Shown one piece after another: positions 47,799-61,404 of a stretch of DNA of 64,000 nt (positions within the stretch are counted from its first letter, which is position 1; the number at the start of each line of letters is the position of its first letter). Below the pieces are notes generated by a model that did no database searches, was not told the origin of the DNA, and worked only from the letters and a program-made list of their open reading frames with translations. The position numbers were made by a program, and so were the translations under genes. Origin of the DNA: Vibrio sp. SS-MA-C1-2 (GTDB taxonomy: Bacteria; Pseudomonadota; Gammaproteobacteria; Enterobacterales; Vibrionaceae); the NCBI RefSeq assembly GCF_021513135.1, contig NZ_CP090981.1, forward strand, positions 1-64,000, read 5' to 3'.

Positions 47799-47889
47799 CA
47801 CTATTAATGGATTGTTTTAAATGAATTAAAATATCTAATTCAAGTTCTCTCTCTTTTGTCTGATAGAGCACTAGACAACACATCTCATC

Positions 47890-47909
47890 TACTGTATAAA
47901 AAGCCAGTA
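47890..47909 (+). promoter_or_regulatory. LexA (SOS) box upstream of yebG
   Basis: TACTGTATAAAAAGCCAGTA matches the LexA consensus CTGT-N8-ACAG with one change in the right half (CCAG). It lies 22 bp before the yebG start, inside the probable promoter. YebG is a known SOS gene in E. coli. Confidence 0.82.
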
Positions 47910-47931
47910 AATTAACTATTAGAGGGTGATC

Positions 47932-48240
47932 ATGGCTGTTATCATCAAATACGTCGTTGAACGCAATGGAGAAGAAAAGATGACTTTTACTTCGAAAGCA
48001 GAAGCAGACGCTTATGACAAAATGTTAGATATTGCTGATGAACTATTTACTGTTATTCAAGAGAGTAAATTAGTTGAAAGTGAAGCAACACAAGAAGAAC
48101 TTTCTCTTTATTTAGCAAAACACAAAGATGACGTACTAGCGGCAATGGGTGTAAAACGTAAGCCTATTGCAAAAAAAGTACCTAAAGAGGTAAAAGCAGT
48201 AAAGAATGCCGATGATTCAGAGTCAGAGCAAGCTGCTTAA
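47932..48240 (+). CDS. yebG: YebG family SOS-induced protein
   Basis: The protein of about 102 residues begins MAVIIKYVVERNGEEKMTFTS and continues KAEADAYDKMLDIADELF, closely matching E. coli YebG. An acidic tail rich in Asp, Glu and Ser follows. The molecular role is unknown; YebG is induced by DNA damage. I start at ATG 47932 with GAGG six bases upstream, not at the in-frame GTG at 47926 that overlaps this site. A LexA box lies just upstream. Confidence 0.92.
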   Translation: MAVIIKYVVERNGEEKMTFTSKAEADAYDKMLDIADELFTVIQESKLVESEATQEELSLYLAKHKDDVLAAMGVKRKPIAKKVPKEVKAVKNADDSESEQAA

Positions 48241-48273
48241 TTGTTAATTCTCAATTAATTATTAATACCTCAT

Positions 48274-48315
48274 CGATCTTACTGTTTAGATTTCTAAGGT
48301 TTGACAGTAAGATCG
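48274..48315. other. strong inverted repeat between yebG and dapD
   Basis: A 12-bp perfect arm CGATCTTACTGT is mirrored by ACAGTAAGATCG, with an 18-base loop that itself contains TTAGA/TCTAA. There is no T tract, so a Rho-independent terminator is not certain. It lies 34 bp after yebG. Confidence 0.55.
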
Positions 48316-48450
48316 TATCTCTCATTAATTTCACATTATAAAAACCTTCCATTTACAAAAAAACTCCTCTCTTTCTAATAATAACTCTTCAATAATAACC
48401 AGACACTAGCTATGATGAGTGCTTACCTGTTTTATCAATAAATTTAAACG

Positions 48451-48514
48451 ATACCCAATACAATTATTGGAGTTGTGATACACAATACAACAGCTTCAAC
48501 TTAAAAGGTGATAT
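48451..48514 (+). repeat. possible internally deleted ERIC-like element
   Basis: It starts ATACCCAATACAATTATTGG with AGTTG and ends CAACAGCTTCAACTTAAAAG then GTGATA, resembling only the two ends of the 128-bp element. The GC-rich centre is absent. Located 30 bp before dapD. Confidence 0.5.
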
Positions 48515-48544
48515 CGAATTATTAAATACGGAGATACTCAAATA

Positions 48545-49576
48545 ATGGCTACCTTTTCTCTTGCTTTTGGTACTGCGACAAAAAATCGTGATGGCAAAAT
48601 CATCGAAGCTTTCTTCCCACACCCTCAATTAAATCCAGATGCAGCACTAATTAGCTCACTACAAGAAGTTGTAGGTTATACAGCCGGTAATGAAGCGATT
48701 GAAGTGGATCATCAACAGTGTGAGGCTATCGCCGCTTCTTTTTCTCAAGCTGGTGATGAAAAGAGTGCTAAATTTGCTCAATTAGCAGCAAAATCAACCC
48801 AACCATTAGTGATGGTTATTCTGGCGACAGATGAGAAACCAACGTCGGTTTCAGAAGCATTCTTAAAGCTACAGTTAATCTCTCATCGCTTAGTACAACC
48901 TCATCAAATCTCTCTTGATGGTGTTTTTGGTCTACTTCATAATATCGCTTGGACAAATAAAGGTGCAATTGATTTACCTGAACTTGAAGAGCGTCAAATT
49001 GAAGCTCGTCTAAATGGTGAGACGATTAGCGTTGATTGTGTAGATAAGTTCCCTAAAATGGTCGATTATATCGTTCCAACCGGCGTTCGTATTGCTGATA
49101 CTTCTCGCGTACGTTTAGGTGCTCATGTTGGTAATGGTACAACGGTTATGCACGAAGGCTTCATCAACTTTAACGCTGGAACAAAAGGTGTCAGCATGGT
49201 TGAAGGACGTATCTCAGCGGGTGTTGTTGTTGGCGAGGGTAGTGATATCGGTGGTGGTGCATCAATCATGGGAACCTTGAGTGGTGGTGGTACCGTGGTT
49301 GTTTCTATTGGTGAGAACAGCCTATTAGGTGCAAATGCTGGCTTAGGCTTCCCACTTGGTGACCGTTGTACTATCGAGTCTGGTCTTTATGTTACTGCTG
49401 GCTCAAAAGTACGTATGCTTGATAACTTTGGACAAGAGGTTGATGTTGTTAAAGCACGTGATCTTGCGGGTAAATCAGACTTATTATTCCGCAGAAATTC
49501 GGTAACGGGTCAAATTGAGTGTCTAAGTAATAAAAGTGCCGTTGAACTAAACAGTGAACTTCATAGCAATAACTAA
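48545..49576 (+). CDS. dapD: 2,3,4,5-tetrahydropyridine-2,6-dicarboxylate N-succinyltransferase DapD
   Basis: DapD succinylates tetrahydrodipicolinate in the succinylase route to diaminopimelate and lysine, feeding peptidoglycan. The 343-residue protein is the longer DapD type found in Vibrio and Pseudomonas rather than the 274-residue enteric type. A unique N-terminal domain (1-170) is followed by a left-handed beta helix (RVRLGAHVGNGTTVMHEGFI, RISAGVVVGEGSDIGGGASI, NSLLGANAGLGFPLGD). ATG 48545 follows GGAGATACTCAATA. It ends at a shared bidirectional terminator. Confidence 0.96.
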   Translation: MATFSLAFGTATKNRDGKIIEAFFPHPQLNPDAALISSLQEVVGYTAGNEAIEVDHQQCEAIAASFSQAGDEKSAKFAQLAAKSTQPLVMVILATDEKPTSVSEAFLKLQLISHRLVQPHQISLDGVFGLLHNIAWTNKGAIDLPELEERQIEARLNGETISVDCVDKFPKMVDYIVPTGVRIADTSRVRLGAHVGNGTTVMHEGFINFNAGTKGVSMVEGRISAGVVVGEGSDIGGGASIMGTLSGGGTVVVSIGENSLLGANAGLGFPLGDRCTIESGLYVTAGSKVRMLDNFGQEVDVVKARDLAGKSDLLFRRNSVTGQIECLSNKSAVELNSELHSNN

Positions 49577-49627
49577 TTGATTGCTAAGTTGATTAAGTAA
49601 GAAATCAATATCATTTTAATCAAAAAT

Positions 49628-49666
49628 AAAGGCCGTATTCTTAATGCTTAGAATACGGCTTTTTTA
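49628..49666 (+). terminator. bidirectional terminator between dapD and the Bcr/CflA gene
   Basis: Perfect arms GCCGTATTCT and AGAATACGGC (8-base loop) are followed by TTTTTT on the plus strand and by TTTATTTTTG on the minus strand. It serves dapD and possibly also the convergent exporter gene. Confidence 0.85.
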
Positions 49667-49680
49667 ATATTTTAAAACAC

Positions 49681-50877
49681 CTAAACAATCAATTCTTGTG
49701 CTTCTTTGCCTTTAAATCCCCATAAAATTAAGATCAAACCCAGAACTGATACTAAGATCATCATCGCACCTAAATGCCAACTTTCACTTACACCAAGATG
49801 AACAAGAAGAGTACTTAAGAGTGCAGCAAGCAACATTTGACAAGCCCCTGAAAGCGCTGCGGCACTCCCTGCATTTTTACCATAAGGAAGTAATAACATC
49901 GTCTGTGCACATGGAAATGCAATCCCATTCGCCATCGCTAGAAAAAAGTGACCGCTAATGACAAAAACAGGATCTAATGGCGCGACAAATAGCCAAACCC
50001 CAGCACTTAATTGCACAATAGGTGAAAGTAACATCATTCTCTTCATACCAATTTTAGGTCGAAAACGATTACTAATTACACCACCAAACATCAAACCAAA
50101 AGCTGGAAAAATCGACCAGATGGCATACTGCTCTGAATCCATACCAATCTGACGCTGCATAACAAAAGGAATAACTGAAATCGCGATCACAACTAATAGA
50201 TAGTTTAACCAACCAATCGTAGCAAAAGAGAGAAAATGACGAGATAAGGCAAAAGAACGATAAGTTATCAAACTATTTTTTAATGATAAATTAGTCACCG
50301 GCTTAGTTAATGTCTCTTTAAAATAGATTAACATTAATAACCAAATAATGGTCATATAAGAGAGTAACCCGATAAAAATAGCAATCCAACCAAAATAATG
50401 ATTAATTAACCCACCAAAAACAGGTGCAACAATAGGGGTAAAAGAAGCAACAATGGTCAGCCATCCCATTGCATTAGCTAACTCACTCCCACTATAACTG
50501 TCTCGGATACATGCACGAGCTAATACGGCAACACACCCAGCTCCAACTCCCTGAATAAACCGCCCGATCAGTACCAATTCAAAGTGATGAGCACCAAAGA
50601 CAATAAATATGACACCGAGAATAGAGAGAGCGAGACCGCTAATAAGTATTGGCTTTCGACCAATAGCATCAGATATAGGACCATAAAGTAGTTGTGAAGG
50701 ACCAAAACCTAATAGATAGACAGACACTATACCTTGTACGTCTTCTGTTCCTAAATGAAAACTATCAGCGATCCAAGGGAGGGCAGGAAAAACTAGGCCA
50801 ACACTAAATTGTCCAATACTCACAATTAAGCAGGCAATTAATACCGTTCTTATATTAAATTTATTATTATTATTCAT
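49681..50877 (-). CDS. Bcr/CflA family drug-resistance MFS transporter
   Basis: A 398-residue inner-membrane protein with 12 predicted helices and the MFS loop 2-3 motif GPISDAIGRKPILI. GIVSVYLLGFGPSQLLYGPISD and FIQGVGAGCVAVLARACIRD are typical of the Bcr/CflA branch (drug:H+ antiporter 1). Substrate range cannot be told from sequence. It is monocistronic and convergent with dapD. Confidence 0.88.
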   Translation of the reverse strand: MNNNNKFNIRTVLIACLIVSIGQFSVGLVFPALPWIADSFHLGTEDVQGIVSVYLLGFGPSQLLYGPISDAIGRKPILISGLALSILGVIFIVFGAHHFELVLIGRFIQGVGAGCVAVLARACIRDSYSGSELANAMGWLTIVASFTPIVAPVFGGLINHYFGWIAIFIGLLSYMTIIWLLMLIYFKETLTKPVTNLSLKNSLITYRSFALSRHFLSFATIGWLNYLLVVIAISVIPFVMQRQIGMDSEQYAIWSIFPAFGLMFGGVISNRFRPKIGMKRMMLLSPIVQLSAGVWLFVAPLDPVFVISGHFFLAMANGIAFPCAQTMLLLPYGKNAGSAAALSGACQMLLAALLSTLLVHLGVSESWHLGAMMILVSVLGLILILWGFKGKEAQELIV

Positions 50878-51032
50878 GTGATAATCCTCTCTCTTCTATT
50901 ATGCCTGATAACAGTAAAGAGTGTCTTACTATCAAGATATTATTTCTATTTATCCAATAAAACTCATATCCAATATTTAAATTTCTTTTAAAGCTGTCAC
51001 TTTAAATAATTATCTTCACACAAGGAAGAAAT

Positions 51033-51215
51033 ATGACGTTAGGTTATGCAACTATTGTTCTGGTGATATTAGCAATATTGATTCCTGTCGCGATAGTTTA
51101 TTAAATAAAAGAAAATCAAAGCATTAAAGATAATACGCTTTATCAAGTGATAGATGGCAAGGTTGGATTACTGATCGGTTCATTAATAGGTATGACGATT
51201 ATATACCTAAAATAA
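51033..51215 (+). pseudogene. small membrane ORF interrupted by an in-frame stop and ending inside an ERIC-like element
   Basis: AAGGAAGAAAT precedes an ATG at 51033. The frame encodes 23 hydrophobic residues (MTLGYATIVLVILAILIPVA then IVY) and meets TAA at 51102. The same frame then continues for 36 codons: a polar stretch followed by GKVGLLIGSLIGMTIIYLK, another membrane helix. It stops at TAA 51213, inside the repeat. It is either a 23-residue micro-protein or a two-helix protein of about 60 residues broken by a nonsense change. I do not recognise the family. Confidence 0.45.
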
Positions 51216-51329
51216 TTGGAGTTGCTAGTAGGCGGCAAGTGAGTGAGGCCCCGTGAGTATAGATGTATTCTATGATTGGGGCGAACGAGTACAGCCAACA
51301 ACCTAACGACTTAAAGTATGAAGGGTATA
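51202..51329 (+). repeat. ERIC-like element, intact-length copy D
   Basis: A 128-bp copy from TATACCTAAAATAATTGG to AAGTATGAAGGGTATA, slightly diverged (TAGTAGGCGG, GCCCCGTGAG). It supplies the last codons and the stop of the small membrane ORF, and lies 28 bp from the end of the convergent exported-protein gene. Confidence 0.93.
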
Positions 51330-51357
51330 GTCTCTAAACTATTAATGGCTTTCCACT

Positions 51358-51699
51358 TTATTCCAAATATTGGTTAAATAACGGACGTAAATAGATAACC
51401 TGTTTCGATAGGGTAAAACTCATTCCAGATACAACAGCGCCTTTATTTCGATAGACAGCTTGATGTACATTATCCATATAATTACCAAGACCCTGGATTG
51501 GAGAAAAATTATAATTAGATTCAAACTTCTTATTCTTAATAAAAATAGAGATATAGCCTTGTCGTTGTGAGAACTGGCAAGATCCAGAATATATTAGATT
51601 ATTACTCTTTTTTTGATAAATATCACAATAATAGCTAGCAGAATCAGCATAGCTAGAGTTGGCGATAAGAAGAGATAAAAGAAAAAGAAAAGTACGCAT
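51358..51699 (-). CDS. exported hypothetical protein
   Basis: A 113-residue protein with a clear Sec signal peptide (about 1-18, SSYADS at the cleavage region). The mature domain is about 95 residues, with two cysteines (YYCDIY and SGSCQF, 16 residues apart) that could form a disulfide in the periplasm. The pattern of alternating hydrophobic residues suggests beta structure. I do not recognise a family. The ribosome binding site is weak. It lies downstream of the rRNA operon terminator, so it needs its own promoter. Confidence 0.65.
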   Translation of the reverse strand: MRTFLFLLSLLIANSSYADSASYYCDIYQKKSNNLIYSGSCQFSQRQGYISIFIKNKKFESNYNFSPIQGLGNYMDNVHQAVYRNKGAVVSGMSFTLSKQVIYLRPLFNQYLE

Positions 51700-51798
51700 G
51701 GGATATAGAGAATCTTTCAGTTAATAAGTCATCAAAACACTTTAATACAAATTGATTAAAAGTCAAAACAGTCTGAGTATTCGCTTTTCTACAGACGT

Positions 51799-51828
51799 AA
51801 AAAAGCCCAAGTCGTGAGACTTGGGCTT
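51799..51828 (-). terminator. rRNA operon terminator
   Basis: On the minus strand AAGCCCAAGTC and GACTTGGGCTT form an 11-bp stem with a 4-base loop, followed by TTTTTTAC. It lies 8 bp after tRNA-Asp. Confidence 0.95.
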
Positions 51829-51835
51829 AGTGTAG

Positions 51836-51912
51836 TGGCGGAGCGGACGGGACTCGAACCCGCGACCCCCGGCGTGACAGGCCGGTATTCTAACCAACTG
51901 AACTACCGCTCC
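51836..51912 (-). tRNA. tRNA-Asp (GTC)
   Basis: A 77-base cloverleaf with encoded CCA: acceptor GGAGCGG, anticodon loop CTGTCAC (anticodon GTC), T loop GGTTCGAGTCC. It is the distal tRNA of the rRNA operon. Confidence 0.97.
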
Positions 51913-52015
51913 TTTAGCAAAGTGCTTACGCATGATGCTAAATACTTTTATCGTCGCTAACGTGTCAAAGTTAGAAGACGTGCGTTTAGATTTTTCAATC
52001 TAAAGCATAAATTTG

Positions 52016-52135
52016 AAGCCTGGCGATGACCTACTCTCACATGGGGAGACCCCACACTACCATCGGCGCGATTGTGTTTCACTTCTGAGTTCGGAATGGA
52101 ATCAGGTGGGTCCACAATGCTATGGTCGCCAAGCA
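52016..52135 (-). rRNA. rrf: 5S ribosomal RNA
   Basis: About 120 bases starting TGCTTGGCGACCATAGC and ending GGTCATCGCCAGGC on the minus strand, with helix I pairing the two ends. It follows 23S by about 150 bp. Ends are set by comparison with E. coli and may shift by a base or two. Confidence 0.96.
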
Positions 52136-52282
52136 AATTTTGTTGTTAACCGCGAATATTCGCGTTTAACGAAATTTGGAAAGTCTGATAATTCGTAATA
52201 ATGTTCTTAATACTTCATTCAAGTATCTTTTGACTCGTCGAGTCGTATTCTTTTGAGTCCATCAAAACCCTTTGGGTGTTGT

Positions 52283-55178
<2,896 letters not shown>

Positions 55179-55430
55179 ATACAACCCGAAAGGGTCTTAT
55201 GTATGTTCAAACAACCAAGGTTTTTGATTGTTGATAATCAACAGGGTAATGTTAATTATCGTTTGCCGGACTCAATATAGAATTAACATCAATGATGTTA
55301 ATTTGAATACAAGACACTTGAATGTGTATTGTGTTGAGAACTCGTTTATTCTTTCGAATAAACAATTATTACTTTTCAACTTATTAATGATTAAAAATCA
55401 CTAACGAGTTTACTAGTCAGCTTTCCAAAT

Positions 55431-55442
55431 TGTTAAAGAGCA
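55431..55442 (-). promoter_or_regulatory. boxA antitermination site before 23S
   Basis: TGCTCTTTAACA on the minus strand, between tRNA-Ala and 23S, is the rRNA boxA that recruits NusB-S10 for antitermination. The rest of this 331-bp spacer (55179-55509) is AT-rich processing-stem sequence. Confidence 0.88.
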
Positions 55443-55509
55443 TGTCTTTTTCAAGACGAGTGATGGTAAACACCACTTTTTAAATATTCTAGATAAAACA
55501 CTTAAAAAG

Positions 55510-55585
55510 TGGTGGAGCTATGCGGGATCGAACCGCAGACCTCCTGCGTGCAAGGCAGGCGCTCTCCCAGCTGAGCTATAGCCCC
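55510..55585 (-). tRNA. tRNA-Ala (TGC)
   Basis: A 76-base cloverleaf with encoded CCA, starting GGGGCTATAGCTCAGC; anticodon loop CTTGCAC (anticodon TGC). It lies in the 16S-23S spacer. Confidence 0.97.
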
Positions 55586-55629
55586 ATCTAGTATTGCTTT
55601 CATCTAACTGCTACCACTTCAAGAAGAAG

Positions 55630-55706
<77 letters not shown>

Positions 55707-55777
55707 ATTAGATGCTCTCTTTACTTTATTAACTTAATTCAATCTGTGTGGGTACTCATCACGAAATATCAAATCGT

Positions 55778-57323
<1,546 letters not shown>

Positions 57324-57567
57324 AAGTTTTGTTGTTTCTTTCGAAACGGCTCAACGAATACTGACTTCAAAACTAAATCCAACCTTATAAATAAAGTTAG
57401 ACTGTAATCTTAAAGCTACTACCATTCCAACAGAATGATAGTGAATTGACTGTGCCAGTATAATTCATAATAAATTATGTCTTACACTGTATTGGTCACT
57501 CAGTTCATTGAGTAATCTTTTTGTTGATTCTCGATAACGAGTGCCCACACAGATTGAATAAGTTAAA

Positions 57568-57579
57568 TTGTTAAAGAGC
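57568..57579 (-). promoter_or_regulatory. boxA antitermination site in the 16S leader
   Basis: GCTCTTTAACAA on the minus strand, about 245 bp before 16S. It matches the rRNA boxA repeated before 23S. Confidence 0.88.
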
Positions 57580-57697
57580 TTGCTAGCTTGGCTAGCGGGA
57601 AAAGGATTTTACTCAATTTCCGCATTGAGTCAAGAACTTTTTAAAAGTTTCTTAATCAATGTGTTATCAGCGAGGTTCCCCGTGACAACGAGGACGC

Positions 57698-57725
57698 ATT
57701 ATAGAGATTGATTTCATCTTGGCAA
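57698..57725 (-). promoter_or_regulatory. rRNA operon promoter
   Basis: On the minus strand TTGCCA (57725-57720), a 16-bp spacer and TATAAT (57703-57698) are followed by the GC-rich discriminator GCGTCCTCG. An A/T-rich block upstream (57727-57755) suits an UP element. I see a single promoter; the 570-bp stretch 57323-57889 otherwise holds the leader and the clpB terminator. Confidence 0.88.
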
Positions 57726-57831
57726 GTCTTTTTATTAAGAAAAAATCTGACTGCTCTTTTTTTAAACTAATTAATAATGAAAACCTTATTTCAGTCTAAA
57801 TAACAGACAAAAAGTGGTTTTTTATACGAAT

Positions 57832-57870
57832 AAAAAGAGCTCTTAGTGATAAAATAATAACTAAGGGCTC
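57832..57870 (-). terminator. terminator after clpB
   Basis: GAGCCCTTAGT pairs with ACTAAGAGCTC on the minus strand (one mismatch, 12-base AT loop), followed by TTTTTATT, 20 bp after the clpB stop. It insulates clpB from the rRNA promoter. Confidence 0.85.
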
Positions 57871-57889
57871 AAATATCTTACTTAATCAA

Positions 57890-60463
57890 TTATTGGATAG
57901 CTAATAATTTACCATCTTCAACAATTAGCTTAATCGGTTTGTTTGGTAGTAACTTACCGCCTAACAGATCTTGTGCTAGATGATTTTCAACCCCTTGTTG
58001 GATTGCTCGCTTCAATGGACGGGCACCATAAACTGGATCAAAACCTGCATCTGCAATAAAAGATAGAGCTTCTTCACTAACTTCAAGCTTATAGTTAATC
58101 GCTTCTAAACGAGAGCGTAATTGGCCAAGCTGTAAATCAGCAATCTTCTTAATGTTACCCTTATCAAGAGAGTGAAAGACCACACTTTCATCAACACGGT
58201 TAATAAACTCAGGTCTAAAGTGTTGAGATACCACGTCCATGACCATGCTTTTTATTTCGATATAGGATGACCTACCAATATTATCTTGGATTAACTCAGA
58301 GCCTAAGTTTGAAGTCATAATGACAACCGTGTTTCTAAAGTCTACAGTTCGACCTTGCCCATCGGTTAAACGTCCATCATCGAGAACTTGCAGTAGTAAG
58401 TTAAAGACATCAGGGTGCGCTTTTTCAACTTCATCCAATAAAATTACAGAGTAAGGACGACGACGAACAGCTTCTGTTAAATAACCTCCCTCTTCATAAC
58501 CAACATAACCGGGAGGTGCACCTACAAGACGAGCAACTGAATGTTTCTCCATAAACTCAGACATATCAATTCGCACCATTGCATCATCACTATCAAACAT
58601 AAACTGAGCAAGTGCTTTACAAAGTTCTGTCTTACCAACCCCAGTCGGCCCTAAAAATAGGAAGGAGCCGATCGGCTTATTCGGATCCGCGAGTCCAGCT
58701 CGACTGCGACGAATTGCATTCGATACTGCAGTTACCGCCTCTGATTGACCAATTACTCGTTGATGAAGGTTACCTTCCATCTCTAAAAGTTTCGATTTTT
58801 CACTCTCTAGCATTTTCGCGACTGGAATACCCGTTTGGCGCGAAAGTACAGCAGCTATCTCGGTATCAGTCACTCGATTGCGTAGTAAAGTCATCTCTTG
58901 ACTTTCCGCTTCTGTCGCTAACACTAACTGTTTCTCTAACTCTGGTATTTTTCCGTACTGTAATTCAGACATTAAGTTTAAATTACCAGCGCGTCGAGCT
59001 ATCTCTAAATCAGTTTTAGCTTGTTCGATTTCGGCCTTAATGTGTTGAGTACCCGATAGTATGGCTTTTTCTGCCTTCCATACTTCATCAAGCTCAGCAT
59101 ATTGACGCTCTTTTTCATCAAGCTCGGTTTGCAAAATGTCAAGACGCTTTTGACTCGCTTGATCATCTTCTTGAATTAGTGCTTGCTGCTCAATTTTAAG
59201 TTGAATAATTCTGCGTTCTAATTTATCGAGAGATTCAGGCTTAGAGTCAATCTCCATACGAATACTTGATGCTGCTTCATCGATCAAATCAATGGCTTTA
59301 TCCGGTAACTGACGATCTGACACATAACGATGAGACAATGTCGCCGCGGCTACAATTGCAGGATCGGTGATCTCAACATGATGATGAAGTTCATAACGCT
59401 CTTTTAAGCCACGTAGAATCGCCACGGTATCTTCAACGGTTGGTTCATCTACCAACACTTTTTGAAAACGACGCTCTAATGCTGCATCTTTTTCTACATA
59501 TTTTCGATATTCATCTAAAGTCGTTGCGCCAACACAGTGAAGCTCTCCACGGGCCAATGCAGGTTTTAACATATTTCCTGCATCCATAGAGCCTTCGGTT
59601 TTACCCGCTCCAACCATGGTATGGATCTCATCAATAAATAGAATGATTCGACCTTCTTCTTTACTTAGCTCATTGAGTACCGCTTTTAGACGCTCTTCAA
59701 ATTCACCACGATATTTCGCACCAGCAATTAATGCTCCCATATCTAAAGAGAGAACACGTTTATTTTTTAGACCTTCTGGTACTTCACCATTAACCACACG
59801 TTGAGCTAACCCTTCAACAATCGCGGTTTTACCAACTCCTGGCTCACCAATGATCACTGGGTTATTTTTAGTACGACGTTGAAGAACTTGAATGGTTCGA
59901 CGGATCTCATCATCTCGGCCAATCACCGGATCTAATCGACCTTGTTCTGCACGTTCAGTTAAATCGATGGTGTACTTATCTAATGCTTGACGACTATCTT
60001 CTGCATTTTGATCATTGACACTTTCACCACCACGAATTTGGTCAATTGCAACTTCAACGACTTTGTTAGTTAATCCAAGCTCACGTAAAACTTTACCCAA
60101 ATCACCTTTGTCTTCTGTTGCTGCTAAGATGAAAAGCTCAGAGGAGATAAAAGCATCCTTACGTTTCTGCGCTAACTTGTCACAGAGATTCAGTAGTGAA
60201 ATTGTCTTGTTGGATAACTGAACTTCACCACCAATACCGGTGACTTTTGGTTGTTTATCTAATAATTCAGTTAGTTTTGCGCGTAATGTCGCCGTATTGG
60301 TATCTGTAATGTTTAAAAGAGGACGAATCGTGCTGCCATCTTGATTCAGGAGAGCGACCAGCAAATGAACTGGTTCTATGTATTGATGATCTCGACCTAA
60401 ACCTAATGATTGAGCATCTGAAATCGCAACTTGAAATTTATTGGTAAATCGATCTAATCGCAT
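57890..60463 (-). CDS. clpB: ATP-dependent disaggregase ClpB
   Basis: ClpB is the hexameric AAA+ disaggregase that works with DnaK-DnaJ-GrpE to recover heat-damaged proteins. The 857-residue protein has the Clp N-domain (1-145) and NBD1 with Walker [14 protein letters not shown] (about 206-218). The long middle coiled coil (about 405-525) has its Glu/Lys heptads, and NBD2 has Walker [13 protein letters not shown] (about 606) and the pore motif [10 protein letters not shown] good sigma-32 promoter lies 46-75 bp upstream. It is the last gene of the rluD-pgeF-clpB group. Confidence 0.98.
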   Translation of the reverse strand: MRLDRFTNKFQVAISDAQSLGLGRDHQYIEPVHLLVALLNQDGSTIRPLLNITDTNTATLRAKLTELLDKQPKVTGIGGEVQLSNKTISLLNLCDKLAQKRKDAFISSELFILAATEDKGDLGKVLRELGLTNKVVEVAIDQIRGGESVNDQNAEDSRQALDKYTIDLTERAEQGRLDPVIGRDDEIRRTIQVLQRRTKNNPVIIGEPGVGKTAIVEGLAQRVVNGEVPEGLKNKRVLSLDMGALIAGAKYRGEFEERLKAVLNELSKEEGRIILFIDEIHTMVGAGKTEGSMDAGNMLKPALARGELHCVGATTLDEYRKYVEKDAALERRFQKVLVDEPTVEDTVAILRGLKERYELHHHVEITDPAIVAAATLSHRYVSDRQLPDKAIDLIDEAASSIRMEIDSKPESLDKLERRIIQLKIEQQALIQEDDQASQKRLDILQTELDEKERQYAELDEVWKAEKAILSGTQHIKAEIEQAKTDLEIARRAGNLNLMSELQYGKIPELEKQLVLATEAESQEMTLLRNRVTDTEIAAVLSRQTGIPVAKMLESEKSKLLEMEGNLHQRVIGQSEAVTAVSNAIRRSRAGLADPNKPIGSFLFLGPTGVGKTELCKALAQFMFDSDDAMVRIDMSEFMEKHSVARLVGAPPGYVGYEEGGYLTEAVRRRPYSVILLDEVEKAHPDVFNLLLQVLDDGRLTDGQGRTVDFRNTVVIMTSNLGSELIQDNIGRSSYIEIKSMVMDVVSQHFRPEFINRVDESVVFHSLDKGNIKKIADLQLGQLRSRLEAINYKLEVSEEALSFIADAGFDPVYGARPLKRAIQQGVENHLAQDLLGGKLLPNKPIKLIVEDGKLLAIQ

Positions 60464-60508
60464 ATGATCCTCTTAATATTTGTTAATAAAGTGCTTTCGC
60501 TGTTAACT

Positions 60509-60538
60509 AATATGGGAGTGCTCTTGGCGATTTTCAAG
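60509..60538 (-). promoter_or_regulatory. sigma-32 heat-shock promoter of clpB
   Basis: On the minus strand CTTGAAA, then 14 bp, then TCCCATATT match the sigma-32 consensus (CTTGAAA, 11-16 bp, CCCCATnT). The spacing to clpB and the gene's known heat-shock control agree. Confidence 0.87.
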
Positions 60539-60559
60539 CTTTGATTGTGGAAGTCTGTG

Positions 60560-61372
60560 CTATTTGGTTAGCCAAATGAGGCTTGCCATTCGTCCAGTTT
60601 GACCATCTCGGCGATAAGAAAAAAAGCTATCTTTTTGTTTATAGGTACAAAATTCACCGCCATAGATATCGTGAATTCCGAGATGATTTAACCGCAATTC
60701 AGCTAAAAAATAAATATCAGAAAACCACTTTTGATTGGCGGAATCTATCAAATCATCTTCGTGCTTTAACATTTTTGATATGCTATTTTCTTGAGATAAA
60801 GACTCAGTGGAAGCTTTCATCGTAAATCCGGCAGCAGCCTTCGGATCTGATGTAATAAAAGCATCTCGAACATCATTGCCCACTTCAAATGCTTCAGAAC
60901 CAATTGCAGCACCTAACCAAACCATCAATTCAGAAGGCTCAACATCAAAAGTAGCGATTGTCTCTTCGATAACACCATCGACTAAACCTCGCCACCCTGC
61001 ATGAACGGCGGCAACTTGAGTACCTTGTTTATTACAAATTAACAATGGAAGACAATCGGCAGTCATAATGGTGCTCACGACATTTTTCTGCTTCGTAAAA
61101 GAGGCGTCACCATTTGGAAGATCGGTATCGGTTGGCAGATCTAAATTGATCACCGTTGTAGAATGAGTTTGATTTAACCAACGCGGAGGGGTAGGAAGAG
61201 TAGCAAGGTTAATTAACTGCTCTCTATTCTCAGTGACATGTTCTAGATTATCTCCAACATGAGCACCAAGATTGAAAGAGTGAAAAGGAGCAAGACTAAC
61301 TCCATCTTGACGAGTGGTCATCAATGCGTTGACATTAGATGGTGCTGGCCAGTTAGGAGTAATCCACTTCAT
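60560..61372 (-). CDS. pgeF: peptidoglycan editing factor PgeF (YfiH, multicopper-oxidase-like)
   Basis: PgeF removes wrongly incorporated amino acids from peptidoglycan precursors in E. coli. The protein of about 270 residues has the DUF152/laccase-like signatures FNLGAHVGDNLEHVTENR, IMTADCLPLLICN, AVHAGWRGLVDGVI with its Cys and His ligands, and the final DSFFSYRRDGQTGRMASLIW. A segment of roughly 25 residues (about 185-210, Ser/Glu-rich) is extra relative to the E. coli protein. I start at ATG 61372 rather than at GTG 61378. It is 32 bp downstream of rluD. Confidence 0.94.
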   Translation of the reverse strand: MKWITPNWPAPSNVNALMTTRQDGVSLAPFHSFNLGAHVGDNLEHVTENREQLINLATLPTPPRWLNQTHSTTVINLDLPTDTDLPNGDASFTKQKNVVSTIMTADCLPLLICNKQGTQVAAVHAGWRGLVDGVIEETIATFDVEPSELMVWLGAAIGSEAFEVGNDVRDAFITSDPKAAAGFTMKASTESLSQENSISKMLKHEDDLIDSANQKWFSDIYFLAELRLNHLGIHDIYGGEFCTYKQKDSFFSYRRDGQTGRMASLIWLTK

Positions 61373-61404
61373 TTTCACACTCTTCTTATTGTATCCATGA
61401 CAAA

